Shown one piece after another: positions 18,666 to 26,936 of a stretch of DNA of 49,847 bases (positions are counted from its first letter, which is position 1; each line of letters starts with the position of its first letter). The notes below the pieces were generated by a model. That model did no database searches. It was not told the origin of the DNA and saw only the letters and a program-made list of their open reading frames with translations. This stretch comes from Eubacterium sp. (GTDB lineage: Bacteria > Bacillota > Clostridia > Oscillospirales > Acutalibacteraceae), in the NCBI GenBank assembly GCA_017886765.1, contig JAGHJI010000067.1:1-49847 (forward strand), read 5' to 3'. A program made the position numbers and the translations under genes.

Positions 18666-18694
18666 ATCATATCATTAAAATTTCATTTTGTCAA
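18666..18694 (-). promoter_or_regulatory. Consensus sigma-A promoter of the trp operon
   Basis: TTGACA (18689-18694), exactly 17 bases, then TATGAT (18666-18671) on the minus strand. The -35 lies inside the last codons of the upstream asparaginase gene. Transcription would start a few bases before the T-box leader. Confidence 0.85.
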
Positions 18695-19477
18695 CAGGGA
18701 TCTTGCAAAAGCGTTTTCCAGCGTGGAATTGAAGATTATATTTTCAAAACCGGCCGCGCTTTCGTAATCTGCGCTGGATTTCGGCGTGACGAAGTAAAAG
18801 GGTATGTTCCTTTCCCTGCATTTGCTTATAAATGCCGCAACATTTTCCGGCGCGGTCGCCGAATGATACATGGTATGCAGAACCAGATCGACCTTGTCAA
18901 GATTGTAATTATCATAGTTAATGCCGACATAAGGCTTGATTACAAGAATGTTCTTCTTGTTAAGCACGGGATTTTTAATCGGCTCGGATGGCTTTCCCGC
19001 TGTGAAAAACTCGTCGGTTTCTCCCGCGCTTACAGTCCTGACCGCTCTGTAAAGCCGGTCATAGCTGATATAGACGCCGCAAACGCCGTCGCAGATAAAT
19101 TCAACGGCTCTTTCAAAATTCGCTATACCGTTTGAGGTCTTATCCTCGAGCGGTTTATCCGCGGCGACAAGAACGATGCTTTTGTCATAAAAAATATTGC
19201 CCAGCAGCGCGCCGGTATAGGCAAGGGTGTCCGAGCCGTGAAGAATAATGACGCCGGCATAACTGTCAAAATCAACGTCATTCAGACAGTCGATAAGCTT
19301 CTGCCACAAATCTACACTGATATTTTCCGACAAAACGGAAAACGGCGACGCGCAGTCAAAAGTCACGTTTTTATATTCCGTATAGTCAAGAATCTTAAAG
19401 GGGTTTTCAAGGTGAATACTATCCTCTTTTACGCAGGCGATAGTACCACCCGTACCCACCACAAGGATTTTTTTCAT
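18683..19477 (-). CDS. L-asparaginase (type I-like)
   Basis: Hydrolyses asparagine to aspartate and ammonia, probably in the cytosol since no signal peptide is seen. 264 residues, shorter than the usual 320-340; the C-terminal domain is compact. The two catalytic threonine motifs are present: VGTGGTIAC near residue 10 and ILHGSDTLAYTGA near residue 80; the catalytic Lys may be in AADKPLEDKTSNG. Its 3' end overlaps the trp promoter. It follows the M18 gene by 32 bases and is probably co-transcribed with it. Confidence 0.88.
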   Translation of the reverse strand: MKKILVVGTGGTIACVKEDSIHLENPFKILDYTEYKNVTFDCASPFSVLSENISVDLWQKLIDCLNDVDFDSYAGVIILHGSDTLAYTGALLGNIFYDKSIVLVAADKPLEDKTSNGIANFERAVEFICDGVCGVYISYDRLYRAVRTVSAGETDEFFTAGKPSEPIKNPVLNKKNILVIKPYVGINYDNYNLDKVDLVLHTMYHSATAPENVAAFISKCRERNIPFYFVTPKSSADYESAAGFENIIFNSTLENAFARSLLTK

Positions 19478-19509
19478 AGCATCACCATTATCATTTTACA
19501 GAAAATAAA

Positions 19510-20916
19510 TTATTTTGTGAAGAACGTAACGAAAGCCTTATATGCCATATAAGTGTCAATCTTGCTGACGACCTCATAAGGAGAGTGCATAGAGAGAACG
19601 GGGACGCCTACGTCGATAACGTCAACGTCAAGGTTGGCAATATACATAGCCACGGTGCCGCCGCCGCCGGCGTCAACCTTGCCCAGTTCTCCGCTCTGCC
19701 ACAGCACGCCGTTTGATTCCATCATATTTTTCACGAAGCTTACGTATTCGGCGGAAGCGTCGCTGGTGCCGCTTTTTCCTCTGGCGCCGGTGAACTTTGT
19801 TACCACAACGCCCTGATTTATAAACGAGGCGTTATTTTTTTCAAACTGAGTGGGCCAGGTAGGATCAAAGGCGGCGTTTACATCAGCGGAAAGGCATTTG
19901 GAATTGGAAAGCACATCCCTGCCCTCGCAGCCTTCAAGGCGTGCCAGGTCCTCAATGAAATATTTGAGATAGCTGGAGTTAAGCCCCGTGTTTCCGTCGG
20001 AGCCGGTTTCCTCCTTGTCGGTCAAAACGGTGATCGCCGTATATTCCGGCGTTTCTTTCACGTCAAATATCGCCTGCATGGCGGTGTATGCGCAGACGCG
20101 GTCATCGTGGCCGTAGCCGCCGATCAGGCTCCTGTCAAAGCCGATATCGTCCACAGGAAATGCGGGAACAAGCTCCAGCTCCGCAGACAGAAAATCGCGC
20201 TCAACAATGCCGTATTTTTCATAGAGTATATTCAGCAGGTTCAGCTTGATTTTTTCACTTTCCTTGTCATCCTTAAACGGACGTGAGCCGATAACCACAT
20301 TCAGCTCCTCACCCTTGACGATTTCATTTGCTTTTCTTGCCATCTGCTCGGCGCCCAAATGGGGCAGAATGTCGGTGATACAGAATTTCGGGTCTGACGG
20401 GTCCTCCCCCACATTGACGTCAACATAGCTGCCGTCATTCTTGCAGATTCTGCCGTGGAGGGAAAGGGGAATCGCCGTCCATTGATATTTCTTGATTCCG
20501 CCGTAATAATGTGTTTTAAAGAAACCTAAGGAGCCGTCCTCATAAACCGGGCATTGTTTCAGGTCAAGGCGGGGCGAGTCAATATGCGCGGCGCTGATCC
20601 TTACGCCGTCCTTAACAGGCTTTTTGCCCTTTACGCAGAGGACAATGGCTTTGCCTCTGTTGAAATAGTATACCTTTTCTCCTGCTTTCAGCTCGCTGCC
20701 GAATTTGTCAAATTCCGCAAAACCGTTTGCCCGGGCAAGCTCCAGCGCGGATTTCGCAAATTCTCTTTCCGTCTTGTTATTAAAAAGAAATTTTTTGTAG
20801 CCTTCGCAGAAATCGTCGCAGATCTTAAGCTCGTCATCGCTCATAAAGTCAACGCCGTTTTCCTTTTTGTTGAAAAGCAGTTCTTTTAATTCCTGCGCTT
20901 TGGTTTTTTCACTCAT
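19510..20916 (-). CDS. M18 family aminopeptidase
   Basis: Zinc aminopeptidase of the aspartyl aminopeptidase family, 468 residues, cytosolic. Metal and catalytic residues lie in ISAAHIDSPRLD, GGYGHDDRVCAYTAM, TDKEETGSDGNTG and VPVLSMHSPYEVVSKID. Its start overlaps the Sua5-CoaE stop in an ATGA. It probably releases acidic or neutral N-terminal residues during peptide turnover. Confidence 0.95.
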   Translation of the reverse strand: MSEKTKAQELKELLFNKKENGVDFMSDDELKICDDFCEGYKKFLFNNKTEREFAKSALELARANGFAEFDKFGSELKAGEKVYYFNRGKAIVLCVKGKKPVKDGVRISAAHIDSPRLDLKQCPVYEDGSLGFFKTHYYGGIKKYQWTAIPLSLHGRICKNDGSYVDVNVGEDPSDPKFCITDILPHLGAEQMARKANEIVKGEELNVVIGSRPFKDDKESEKIKLNLLNILYEKYGIVERDFLSAELELVPAFPVDDIGFDRSLIGGYGHDDRVCAYTAMQAIFDVKETPEYTAITVLTDKEETGSDGNTGLNSSYLKYFIEDLARLEGCEGRDVLSNSKCLSADVNAAFDPTWPTQFEKNNASFINQGVVVTKFTGARGKSGTSDASAEYVSFVKNMMESNGVLWQSGELGKVDAGGGGTVAMYIANLDVDVIDVGVPVLSMHSPYEVVSKIDTYMAYKAFVTFFTK

Positions 20917-22481
20917 AGTATTTCCTCCATAATTTTTTTGATTTGTATTTCAATATCCTCCCCGTTGTTATAAATAACGAAGTCGGAATTTTTTATATAA
21001 TATTCTTCGTCAAACTGCGCGTTCATCCGGGCGAGCGCCTGTTCTTTTGTTATGCCGTCACGCTTTATAATGCGTTTGAGCCGCGTTTTCCAGTCGGCGA
21101 TTACACTGATGATTTTATAGCACTTTTCCTGCGCTCCCGCCTCAAAAAGCTGCGACGCGTCCAGTACGGACAGGGGCTTTGCCTCTTTTTCGCAAAGGGC
21201 GATTACCTCGGGATGCACGATGCGGTTGAGCTTTTCGGTATTTTCCTTGGATGAAAAAGCAATCTGCGCCAGCCTTTTTCTGTCAAGCATGCCGTTTACC
21301 AATATATCATTCCCGAATTCTTCCGCCAGACGCTTTAAAAGTCCGGGATTGTTTTCATAAGTTTTTCTGACATATTTGTCACTGTCCAGGATATGGAAGC
21401 CTATTTTTGACAAATAGCGGCTGACATAGCCCTTACCCGCGCCGGTGGGTCCCGTAAGGCCGATGAAAAACGGTTTTCTCAAATCAATGATTTTAAATGC
21501 TGCGGCACGGATGAGCCTGTTGTAGACAGCCATACCCACACCGGTCGTGTGCGGTATCCTGGCGTATACTTTTTTCGCGCCCATTTCATCCAGCCGCCTG
21601 AGCGCGTCAAAAAGCTCTCTTGCCTGGGACAGATCATCATTCTCCTTGCCGTAAGTAACTTTGGGCACGGTGATTTCGTCCCCCTCAAAGCAGAGGGCAA
21701 ATGCGTTTTTTCTTGCGTTTACAAAATCCTCGTAAACCTTCTTGTCCGCGTCAACGATTACCACCTGCGCTTTCGGCGCGTAGTGCTTGTATTTCATACC
21801 CGGAGAGGCGGCGACTTCGTCTTTTCCCATGCCCTCCAGCACGGCTTTGGCTACCTCGACCCTGCCGATAACAGCTTCTATCATTTCCTTTGTAATGGCG
21901 CCGGGGCGCAGTATGGTGGGCGTATCTCCCGCAAGCGTGATGACCGTTGATTCCACGCCGAACTTGCAGTCTCCGCCGTCGATGATTGCGTCAATCTTTC
22001 CACTCATATCGTCAATGACGTACTTGGCTTTTGTAGGTGAGGGCAGCCCCGATGTGTTGGCGCTGGGCGCCGCAACAGGACATCCGGCGGCTTTTATCAG
22101 TCTGCGTGCCGTTTCATTTTCCGGCATACGCACGGCAACGGTGTCCAGTCCGCCGCTGACAACATTTCCGACTTTTTTGCTTTTGGGCAGGATGACCGTC
22201 AGCGGTCCGGGAAAAAAAGCCTCTGTTAAAGCCTTTGCTTTCGGCGTAACTTCCTTTACAAGAGGGATAATCTCCTCTCGTTCGCTGATGTGTACAATAA
22301 GCGGATTGTCGCCGGGCCTGCCTTTGGCGGCGTAAATTTTCTTAACGGCTTCTTCGTTAAGGGCATCCGCGCCCAAGCCGTAAACTGTTTCCGTCGGGAA
22401 AGCTACCAGTCCGCCCTTTGCAAGAATTTCACCCGCAAGCGCTATGTCATATTCACTTGTAGATAAAATCTTAGTTTTCAT
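20913..22481 (-). CDS. Fusion protein: threonylcarbamoyl-AMP synthase (Sua5) + dephospho-CoA kinase (CoaE)
   Basis: One uninterrupted 522-residue frame with two enzymes. Residues 1-205 are a YrdC/Sua5 domain (VAFPTETVYGLGADA, the KGRPGDNP loop at 53-60, AAPSANTSGLPSPT, VESTV). Residues about 225-330 are a SUA5 extension (SPGMKYKHYAPKA...GVGMAVYNRLIRAA). It makes threonylcarbamoyl-AMP for the t6A base of tRNA. Residues about 337-522 are CoaE, the last step of coenzyme A synthesis: P-loop GLTGPTGAGKG (341-351), ILDSDKYVRK and DASQLFEAG. The linker is only a few residues. The t6A and CoA pathways are not otherwise linked, so the fusion is unusual. No second sua5 or coaE is in view. Confidence 0.93.
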   Translation of the reverse strand: MKTKILSTSEYDIALAGEILAKGGLVAFPTETVYGLGADALNEEAVKKIYAAKGRPGDNPLIVHISEREEIIPLVKEVTPKAKALTEAFFPGPLTVILPKSKKVGNVVSGGLDTVAVRMPENETARRLIKAAGCPVAAPSANTSGLPSPTKAKYVIDDMSGKIDAIIDGGDCKFGVESTVITLAGDTPTILRPGAITKEMIEAVIGRVEVAKAVLEGMGKDEVAASPGMKYKHYAPKAQVVIVDADKKVYEDFVNARKNAFALCFEGDEITVPKVTYGKENDDLSQARELFDALRRLDEMGAKKVYARIPHTTGVGMAVYNRLIRAAAFKIIDLRKPFFIGLTGPTGAGKGYVSRYLSKIGFHILDSDKYVRKTYENNPGLLKRLAEEFGNDILVNGMLDRKRLAQIAFSSKENTEKLNRIVHPEVIALCEKEAKPLSVLDASQLFEAGAQEKCYKIISVIADWKTRLKRIIKRDGITKEQALARMNAQFDEEYYIKNSDFVIYNNGEDIEIQIKKIMEEIL

Positions 22482-22519
22482 ATTTTATACCTGTTTTTTT
22501 ATATTGAACGCAGAATGAT

Positions 22520-23542
22520 TTACAGTAAAGTGATTTGTTGTTTTTCGGTATCTAAAATGATTTCTTTTCCGATAGGCAATGTGTTGATAGGGACAGTGTG
22601 TCCGCAGTCAAAGTCAGCGAGTATCGGAAAACGAGGGTTTTTAATCATTTCGGATAAAATATCCGTTTCGCTTTTTCCGCTGGTTATATCGTCATATCCC
22701 TTTGCTTTGCCTAAAATTAAGCCGGAAATTTTATCAAATATTCCGAATGTAAACAGATTGGCAAGGATTCTTTCAAAGAAATCCGCTTCCTCGTTTACAT
22801 TTTCCAAAAACAGAATATCGCCGCTTTTTATCTGCGGACAATAAGGATTGCCGTAAAGCAAGGATAAATTGTCGGTATTTCCGCCGATCAGTCTGCCGCG
22901 AGCCTGACCTGCAACGATTGTCTTCATTTTATTTTTAATTCGCTTTTCATTGCTTATTTGTTTATCAAACGCATCTTTTTTCAGATACCAGTCCGTTGCC
23001 TCATCTGTATAAAAATCAAAATTTTTGATTACATAGGGGTCATTATAGTTTACTGCCTTTTCAAAAGCATTCAAAGCAAGCGTGCAGTATTCTTCGCTGT
23101 GAGCAAAAGAGGTTACAAAGTTAGGACCGTAAAAGACTGGAAATCCGCATTTTTCATAAACGGCTAAAAGCACGGAGGTAACATCCGAGTGACCTACTAT
23201 AATTTTCGGATGTTTTTTCAGATATTCATAATCAATATAAGGTAATATCGAAACAGAAACATACCCGCCTGCGGCCGCCATAATGCAGTCAACGGTATCA
23301 TCGTAGATCAGTTCGTTTAATTCGTTGGCGCGTTTCTCGATTTTTCCCGAACGGTAATAACTGTCTATTTTACCGAACAAATTTCCGCGCTTTATTTTAT
23401 AACCGCTTTTTTGCAGGAAGTTTTCTGCTTTTTGCGCGGCGTAAGGCGCGTCAAAAGTAATTGGGCAGGAGGGTGAAAAAATCCCGATTGTACTGCCCTT
23501 ATTTAATTTTGGTAAATTAAATTGAGTTTTTTTATTCTCCAT
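22520..23542 (-). CDS. S66 family serine peptidase (LD-carboxypeptidase / MccF-like)
   Basis: 340 residues from the ATG at 23542; an in-frame GTG three codons earlier has no better ribosome-binding site. Family blocks: GIFSPSCP at the N-terminus, MAAAGGYVS, the nucleophile serine in IVGHSDVTSVLLA, the Glu of the triad in ILFLENVNEEADFF and the His in ADFDCGHTVPINTLPIG. Known relatives trim the terminal D-Ala from muropeptides or cleave microcin-C-like peptidyl adenylates. There is no signal peptide and no microcin cluster, so cytosolic murein recycling or detoxification are both possible. Confidence 0.9.
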   Translation of the reverse strand: MENKKTQFNLPKLNKGSTIGIFSPSCPITFDAPYAAQKAENFLQKSGYKIKRGNLFGKIDSYYRSGKIEKRANELNELIYDDTVDCIMAAAGGYVSVSILPYIDYEYLKKHPKIIVGHSDVTSVLLAVYEKCGFPVFYGPNFVTSFAHSEEYCTLALNAFEKAVNYNDPYVIKNFDFYTDEATDWYLKKDAFDKQISNEKRIKNKMKTIVAGQARGRLIGGNTDNLSLLYGNPYCPQIKSGDILFLENVNEEADFFERILANLFTFGIFDKISGLILGKAKGYDDITSGKSETDILSEMIKNPRFPILADFDCGHTVPINTLPIGKEIILDTEKQQITLL

Positions 23543-23583
23543 ATGTCTCACCGTGTTTCGCCATTTGACAAAGGAAGCAGAAT

Positions 23584-23955
23584 TTACTGCTGTTTATATT
23601 CGGGGAAAAGTTCAAAAAACTTGTTGTTTGATAACGCAAAAAATTCTTTCGGTGTAGAGGTACCGTTTATTCCGACTTTTTCGGCCGTTGCATACCAGAG
23701 CAGATATTTGTCAAGCGCAATCTGACTTTTGACTTTTATATGTTCGCCGTCCCTTAACAGCAATCCGTCAGCGGCCATTTTTTCCGCGTCCAGAATGATT
23801 TGTGTTTCGCTGCCGTTATAAAAATCAATCAAGTCGCATAAATCATAATACCAGTATTTAAAATTTTTACTGATTTTAAGAGTATATACGGAATTTTCAA
23901 TACAGCAGAACTGATTGTATTTTGTTGAATCCGTCAGCTTACAGTTTATCACCAT
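23584..23955 (-). CDS. Unknown protein, 123 residues
   Basis: I do not recognise a family. The sequence is soluble-looking, with an aromatic-rich middle (ISKNFKYWYYDLCDLIDFYN) and a helical C-terminus (SQIALDKYLLWYATAEKVGI). There is no signal peptide or membrane segment. The start is the ATG at 23953-23955, 15 bases from the end of the DUF559 mini-element; only a weak AGGT precedes it. It is 41 bases upstream of the S66 peptidase gene and probably co-transcribed. If the mini-element was inserted here, this gene was separated from its original upstream region. Confidence 0.65.
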   Translation of the reverse strand: MVINCKLTDSTKYNQFCCIENSVYTLKISKNFKYWYYDLCDLIDFYNGSETQIILDAEKMAADGLLLRDGEHIKVKSQIALDKYLLWYATAEKVGINGTSTPKEFFALSNNKFFELFPEYKQQ

Positions 23956-23970
23956 AAAATGTACCTATCA

Positions 23971-24412
23971 GCCTCCCTTGTCAAAGGGAGGTGGCATTGC
24001 GTTAGCAATGACGGAGGGATTCTTTTACATAATTATCTATGTATTCACAAACTCCGTCAAAATTGTCGTTTACTTCATTATTTGGAATCCTTAATACGGA
24101 TATACCGTATCGTTCAATTCTTTCTGTTCTTATGCTATCTGAGCGTATGCCAGCTGTTTCATAATGCTGTGAGCCATCAATTTCAATGACAAGTTTTGCT
24201 TTTGAACAGTAAAAATCCACTATATAATGATCAATAACCTTTTGTCTTAAAAATCGGATTGGATAATTTTTAAGAAAATCGTACCATAAACGGCGTTCCT
24301 CTTTTGTCATGTTCTTTCTAAGTTCACGGGCGTTTGCTGTTAAATTTGGATTATGTTTATACATATGAATCCCTCCACCGCAAGCGGTCCCCCTCCCTTT
24401 GACAAGGGAGGC
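23971..24412 (-). mobile_element. DUF559 mini-element with inverted terminal modules
   Basis: A 442-bp unit holding one gene, bounded by two related modules in inverted orientation. The left module is 23971-24022; the right is 24367-24412. Both read inward from GCCTCCCTTGTCAAAGGGAG to GGAGGGATTC. Each contains a CCTCCCTT/AAGGGAGG hairpin of 8 bp with a 4-base loop and a second small hairpin that differs between ends (ATTGC/GCAAT left, CCGC/GCGG right). The right module provides the GGAGG ribosome-binding site of the gene, the left one encodes its final residues. It begins 4 bases after the prfA stop codon. No clear target duplication is seen. Related modules lie in the 240-bp repeats at 3495 and 38330. 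Confidence 0.7.
24002..24364 (-). CDS. DUF559 protein (Vsr-like endonuclease fold)
   Basis: 120 residues. The DUF559 family has the PD-(D/E)XK/Vsr-type nuclease fold; few members have a known function. The expected acidic residues are present: D50 in HYIVDFYC, E61 and D63 in LVIEIDGSQHYE, with H67 following. The N-terminus (ARELRKNMTKEERRLWYDFL) and the C-terminus (SVLRIPNNEV) are typical of the family, so it looks intact. The ATG is 2 bases inside the right terminal module and its GGAGG lies in that module. The last seven residues, KESLRHC, are read from the left module. A role in moving or copying the surrounding element is an inference. Confidence 0.85.
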   Translation of the reverse strand: MYKHNPNLTANARELRKNMTKEERRLWYDFLKNYPIRFLRQKVIDHYIVDFYCSKAKLVIEIDGSQHYETAGIRSDSIRTERIERYGISVLRIPNNEVNDNFDGVCEYIDNYVKESLRHC

Positions 24413-24416
24413 TATA

Positions 24417-25493
24417 CTATTCCTCTCCCTGCGCCTTGAGCTTTTCTGCCGTATCGGCGGTGATGAGGGCGTCGATCATCTCATCCATATCCCCGTTTAA
24501 AAACTGTTCCAGTTTATAGAGCGTCAGCCCGATTCTGTGGTCGGATACACGTCCCTGCGGATAATTATAGGTTCTTATTCTTTCACTGCGGTCGCCGGTG
24601 CCCACCTGAGATTTGCGTTCGCCGGCAATCTCAGCGTCATGTTTTGCTTTCTCTGCTTCATAAAGACGTGAACGCAGTACCTTCAGGGCTTTTTCCTTGT
24701 TTTTGTGCTGGGAGCGTTCGTCCTGACATTCCACCACCGTGCCTGTGGGCAGGTGCGTAATGCGTATAGCGGAGGAGGTCTTGTTGATATGCTGACCGCC
24801 CGCGCCGGAAGAACGGAAGGTGTCTATCTGCAGATCCTTGGGATTGATCTCAAAGTCCACTTCCTCAGCCTCCGGCAGGACTGCAACGGTTGTTGTAGAT
24901 GTGTGTATTCTGCCCTGGCTCTCCGTTTCGGGCACACGCTGAACACGGTGTACGCCGGATTCAAATTTGAAACGTGAGTAAGCGCCGTCCCCCTCTACGG
25001 AGAAGCTGATTTCCTTATATCCGCCGAGGCCTGTCTCGTTGGCGTTAATCACCTCTGTTTTAAAGCCCTTGGATTCCGCGTACATGGAGTACATACGGAA
25101 AAGAACACCGGCAAAAAGGGCGCTTTCCTCTCCTCCGGCGCCGCCCCTGATTTCAATAATAACATTCTTGTCATCGTTGGGGTCACGGGGCAGGAGCAGT
25201 ACCTTGAGTTCTTCGGCGATTCTCTCCGTGTCCTCCTTGCTCTGCTCCATTTCGTCTTTTACCATCTGCGTGAAATCGGCGTCCATTCCGCCTTCCTCCA
25301 GCAGAAGCTTGGATTCCTCAAGGGTCTGCCGGGCCTTTTTATATTCCCTGTATTTTTCCACAACAGGAGTAAGGTGCTTGAGCTCTTTCATCAGCTTTGT
25401 ATATCTTTCCTGGTCGGAAACGATATCCGGGCTGCACACAAGATCGTTTACCTCTTCAAATCTTTTTTCAACCTCTTCGAGTTTCTCTATCAT
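24417..25493 (-). CDS. prfA: Peptide chain release factor 1
   Basis: Terminates translation at UAA and UAG. 358 residues, full length. The catalytic GGQ is in [17 protein letters not shown]; the codon-recognition PxT motif appears as PET in [16 protein letters not shown], which marks RF1 rather than RF2. It starts 2 bases after the DUF951 stop, so the two are coupled. No prmC follows; the DUF559 mini-element lies directly behind. Confidence 0.98.
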   Translation of the reverse strand: MIEKLEEVEKRFEEVNDLVCSPDIVSDQERYTKLMKELKHLTPVVEKYREYKKARQTLEESKLLLEEGGMDADFTQMVKDEMEQSKEDTERIAEELKVLLLPRDPNDDKNVIIEIRGGAGGEESALFAGVLFRMYSMYAESKGFKTEVINANETGLGGYKEISFSVEGDGAYSRFKFESGVHRVQRVPETESQGRIHTSTTTVAVLPEAEEVDFEINPKDLQIDTFRSSGAGGQHINKTSSAIRITHLPTGTVVECQDERSQHKNKEKALKVLRSRLYEAEKAKHDAEIAGERKSQVGTGDRSERIRTYNYPQGRVSDHRIGLTLYKLEQFLNGDMDEMIDALITADTAEKLKAQGEE

Positions 25494-25495
25494 AC

Positions 25496-25675
25496 TTAGT
25501 CCTCTTTTTTGCTTTTTATATTTTTCTCAGCCTTGATTCTGGGGATCATTACCTCTCTGCCGCAGCCGCAGCATTTGAGCTTATAGTCCACGCCCAGCCG
25601 TGTAATTTCAAACTCTTTTGAGCCGCAGGGGTGGGGCTTTTTCATGATTACAATGTCGCCGAGCTGAAGTTGCAT
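25496..25675 (-). CDS. DUF951 family small protein
   Basis: 59 residues, a short reading frame found by hand. It begins [20 protein letters not shown] and contains C17 and the cluster CCGCG at 35-39, giving a probable zinc-binding set, then the basic tail typical of DUF951. GGTGATACT precedes the ATG and a good promoter lies upstream. DUF951 genes are common beside translation and replication genes in Firmicutes; the fold suggests nucleic-acid contact, but the function is unknown. Two bases separate it from prfA. Confidence 0.9.
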   Translation of the reverse strand: MQLQLGDIVIMKKPHPCGSKEFEITRLGVDYKLKCCGCGREVMIPRIKAEKNIKSKKED

Positions 25676-25704
25676 AGTATCACCGCTTTATTATAATTCT
25701 ATTT

Positions 25705-25733
25705 ATTATAGCATTACCTTAAATATTTTACAA
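25705..25733 (-). promoter_or_regulatory. Sigma-A promoter for DUF951-prfA
   Basis: TTGTAA (25728-25733), 17 bases and TATAAT (25705-25710) on the minus strand, 30 bases before the DUF951 start codon. Confidence 0.7.
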
Positions 25734-25802
25734 CTCATATATTAATCATACTTTCTGACGAAATTTCATATACTTAACTACAATAAAAAAGAGAGTGATG
25801 TT

Positions 25803-26717
25803 ATGAAATTTTACCCGGAGGGGAAAAATCAGGATTTGTCAAGGCAGTTTGACTCGGTGGATGAAATAAAGACCGCAATGATACAGGGAGAGATTCTTGA
25901 GTCCAAGGTGCTGCTGTGCGACAGGGAGCATAATCTCCATGTTGACCTGGGCGCAGTAAGGGGAATCATCCCCCGCGTTGAAGGCGCTGTGGGAATAGAT
26001 GACGGCTCCGTGCGGGATATTGCCCTTATATCCAAGGTGAATAAAAGCGTGTGCTTTACAGTCCTCGGCTTTCAGAAAGATATATATAACAACAGCCTGG
26101 CTATTCTGTCACGCCGCGCCGTCCAGTTAAGGTGTATTCATGAATTTCTGGATACATTGGTTGAGGGGGATGTCATTGACGCCCGTGTTACGCATCTTGA
26201 AAAATTCGGCGCTTTCATTGATATCGGAGCGGGTATCAACGCGCTGATCCCCATTGATATGCTGTCGGTATCCCGTATCAGTCATCCTAACGAAAGGCTG
26301 ACTGAGGGGCAGAATATAAAAGTCATATTAAGAAAAAAAGAGCCCAGTAAAATGACTTTTTCGTTAAAAGAGCTTCTCGGCACTTGGGAGGAAAACGCGT
26401 CAAAGTTTTCCCAGGGCGAAACGGTTACGGGCGTGGTAAGGAGTATTGAGGATTACGGTATCTTTGTTGAGCTTGCGCCCAATTTGGCCGGGCTTGCGGA
26501 ACCGCAGGATAATCTGTTCGTCGGTCAGCAGGTGGCGGTATATGTAAAATCCGTTATTCCCGCGAAAATGAAAATCAAGCTGGTAGTGGTTGAAAGCTTT
26601 AATGAAACCGCCAAGCCAACGCCGCTTACATATTATACGGATTGCTGCCATATGGATTTCTGGCAGTATTCGCCGGCAGAGAGCCCCAAACAAATCTATA
26701 CCGATTTTACGGAATAG
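25803..26717 (+). CDS. S1 RNA-binding domain protein
   Basis: 304 residues with three S1-like OB folds at about 25-105, 118-190 and 200-265. The second is the clearest (VEGDVIDARVTHLEKFGAFI, DIGAGINALIP); the third has GETVTGVVRSIEDYGIFVEL. The last 40 residues are a separate tail ending FWQYSPAESPKQIYTDFTE. Proteins of this kind occur in Clostridia as stand-alone relatives of ribosomal protein S1; binding to mRNA or ribosomes is likely. GAGAGTGA precedes the ATG. Monocistronic, divergent from DUF951-prfA. Confidence 0.9.
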   Translation: MKFYPEGKNQDLSRQFDSVDEIKTAMIQGEILESKVLLCDREHNLHVDLGAVRGIIPRVEGAVGIDDGSVRDIALISKVNKSVCFTVLGFQKDIYNNSLAILSRRAVQLRCIHEFLDTLVEGDVIDARVTHLEKFGAFIDIGAGINALIPIDMLSVSRISHPNERLTEGQNIKVILRKKEPSKMTFSLKELLGTWEENASKFSQGETVTGVVRSIEDYGIFVELAPNLAGLAEPQDNLFVGQQVAVYVKSVIPAKMKIKLVVVESFNETAKPTPLTYYTDCCHMDFWQYSPAESPKQIYTDFTE

Positions 26718-26861
26718 TCAAAACAATCCTGTTTCAATATAGTTTTCGTTATTAAAAAAAGGCTACGTCCTCTTCCGAAATCATGCTGGAATTACCGGGC
26801 AGGCACGAAAAACTGACACTATAGAGTTATAATAAGTTTTATAATATATTCTAATAATAAA

Positions 26862-26882
26862 AGAGGCTGTTTTACAGCCTCT
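26862..26882. repeat. 21-bp direct repeat / terminator hairpin, left copy
   Basis: The palindrome AGAGGCTGT-TTT-ACAGCCTCT is repeated exactly at 27180-27200, on the other side of the 240-bp repeat. This copy keeps the U-tract needed on the minus strand (AAAA at 26857-26861), so it is the distal half of the GH29 terminator. The 140 bases before it, back to the S1 gene stop, show nothing recognisable. Confidence 0.75.
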
Positions 26883-26934
26883 CAGCGTGTAGAAAAAGTA
26901 GTAAATTTAGAAAAGTATGTATCCCTACACGCTG
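26883..26934. repeat. 52-bp segment with 10-bp perfect inverted ends
   Basis: CAGCGTGTAG (26883-26892) and CTACACGCTG (26925-26934) are exact complements 32 bases apart. The segment fills the gap between the left 21-bp repeat and the end of the 240-bp repeat, and is absent from the other two copies. It may be a nested insertion or an extra part of this copy's target. Confidence 0.5.
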
Positions 26935-26936
26935 GA

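Noticed and set aside
22520-23542. Microcin C7 immunity gene (MccF)
   Set aside because: The fold family matches, but there is no microcin biosynthesis or transport gene nearby; a murein LD-carboxypeptidase-like or general detoxifying role is equally possible.
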